From Agarivorans gilvus (GTDB lineage: Bacteria > Pseudomonadota > Gammaproteobacteria > Enterobacterales > Celerinatantimonadaceae): a DNA stretch of 64,000 bases. Shown one piece after another: positions 63,361-64,000 of the stretch; the first letter of the stretch is position 1; each line of letters begins with the position of its first letter. The position numbers and the translations under genes were made by a program. The DNA is taken from positions 2,263,001 through 2,327,000 of the forward strand of contig NZ_CP013021.1 of NCBI RefSeq assembly GCF_001420915.1. Reading direction: 5' to 3'. Under the pieces are notes generated by a model. The model saw nothing but the letters and a program-made list of their open reading frames with translations, was not told the origin of the DNA and searched no databases.

Positions 63361-64000
63361 TTAGCTGGCGTCCGACTGACTAGGTAGGATCATAAAGAAG
63401 CCCTTAAACTCAGCAGCTAAGATCTGCTGGTCATAGATTTCCACCGCCACGGTCATTTTAGATTTCTTGCCTTCTAGCAAAGGCAGTAAACTGCCCTTCA
63501 TGGCACTTTTTTTCACCCGCGCTTCAGCATCGCTCAAAATCGCTTTACGGTGTTTAATTTCACCCTTGGCTAATACAATGTCGCCAGCAAAACCATGCTC
63601 TTGCAGCATTAACCAAATCATCCCCACGCCGACAACACCGCCTGACTGTAGATGCTTCCAGCAAACATGGAAGCATGGGGATTACCATTGCCAGCCAAAG
63701 GCAGACGAGTGCTTAGCTCTTTACCAGTATACTGGCGTAAGCGCACGCCCATCTTGTCGCTCAAGGGAATTTGTTGCTGAAACATTTGCTGTAAGGCGGT
63801 ACATAAGGCGGGTTGACGCACAAAGCGGTGTTCTGCAGACAGCGGCTTCACCATTTGCTGCACTTTCACCTTAAACTTGTCAAAGGTAGGGCTACCGGCG
63901 GGTTCGAAACCGCAACTAGTGAAAAACGCCTGCGCATCGCCCCGTGCATTCACTACAATGCGCTTAACTCCTTCTTCGTGAGCCGCCTCTTCCAAAGCCA
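63361..64000 (-). pseudogene. yiiD: YiiD-like GNAT acetyltransferase/hotdog thioesterase, frameshifted and cut by window edge
   Basis: The C-terminal part of a bifunctional protein like E. coli YiiD. The upstream segment ends the GNAT domain (IVVNARGDAQAFFTSCGFEPAG). The hotdog domain follows, with GNPHASMFAGSIYSQAVLSAWG, then a stop. The next frame continues with GMIWLMLQEHGFAGDIVL. One missing G in the G4 run (plus-strand C4, 63622-63625) separates them; E. coli YiiD reads GWGLIWLMLRER there. The 5' end lies beyond 64000. The thioesterase substrate is not known. Confidence 0.82.

Noticed and set aside
1..64000. CRISPR arrays, tRNA or rRNA genes, prophage, insertion sequences, defence systems
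   Set aside because: No regularly spaced repeats, no rRNA-like stretches, no cloverleaf tRNA sequence recognised and no transposase, integrase, phage or known defence protein among the reading frames. tRNA search was by eye only.

Overview
The window comes from a Gram-negative gammaproteobacterium, probably a marine member of the Alteromonadales or Vibrionales; an Agarivorans-like organism is my best guess, from memory of protein style and not from a search. ArgA, SpeB, PntAB, GrxA, RecG, GlpK/GlpD, YaiL, YciN and the Arn proteins all read as close relatives of E. coli proteins. Many proteins are rich in glutamine and GC content is moderate. I see no rRNA, tRNA, transposase, prophage or CRISPR array.

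Layout. 1-4.3 kb: a secreted multidomain alpha-amylase cut by the window edge, diverging from a cytoplasmic GH13 alpha-1,6-glucosidase. 4.3-7.2 kb: YciN-like protein, DMT transporter, MscS channel, and an inverted pair of ~190-bp extragenic repeats. 7.2-11.4 kb: an RND pump with its adaptor. 11.6-15.2 kb: polyamine-type genes (speB, puuC-like dehydrogenase, class-I glutamine amidotransferase). 15.3-21.1 kb: a second, complete RND tripartite system. 21-26.6 kb: HDOD protein, TetR regulator, argA, porin, DUF4250 protein, grxA. 26.7-30.8 kb: condensation-fold acyltransferase, Bcr/CflA-type MFS exporter, LysR regulator, Hsp20. 31-32.3 kb: three small uncharacterised genes, two of them under 60 codons. 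32.7-35.7 kb: pntAB. 35.8-43.7 kb: a nine-gene minus-strand biosynthetic operon. 44-47.3 kb: coiled-coil protein, yaiL, recG. 47.3-52.3 kb: glycerol-3-phosphate regulon (glpK, glpR, a metallo-hydrolase, glpD) with candidate GlpR operators. 52.4-60 kb: a full arnBCADTEF operon for L-Ara4N modification of lipid A. 60-64 kb: AsmA-like protein, LysR regulator, and a YiiD-like bifunctional protein cut by the window edge.

The most interesting system is the 35.8-43.7 kb operon. It encodes a DarA-like flavodoxin-fold enzyme, a DarB-like KAS III, an unrecognised 137-residue protein, a BtrH-type acyltransferase, an ABC exporter (ATPase and permease), an acyl carrier protein, a complete ketosynthase and a short ketosynthase homologue without the nucleophilic cysteine. 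It looks like a dialkylresorcinol-type lipid pathway with its own acyl transfer and export machinery.

A caution for all readers: five genes (RND adaptor, recG, arnT, AsmA-like, yiiD-like) are each split by one missing base in a homopolymer. Restoring that base gives recG exactly 693 codons and arnT 549, the expected lengths. This pattern points to sequencing error more than to gene decay.
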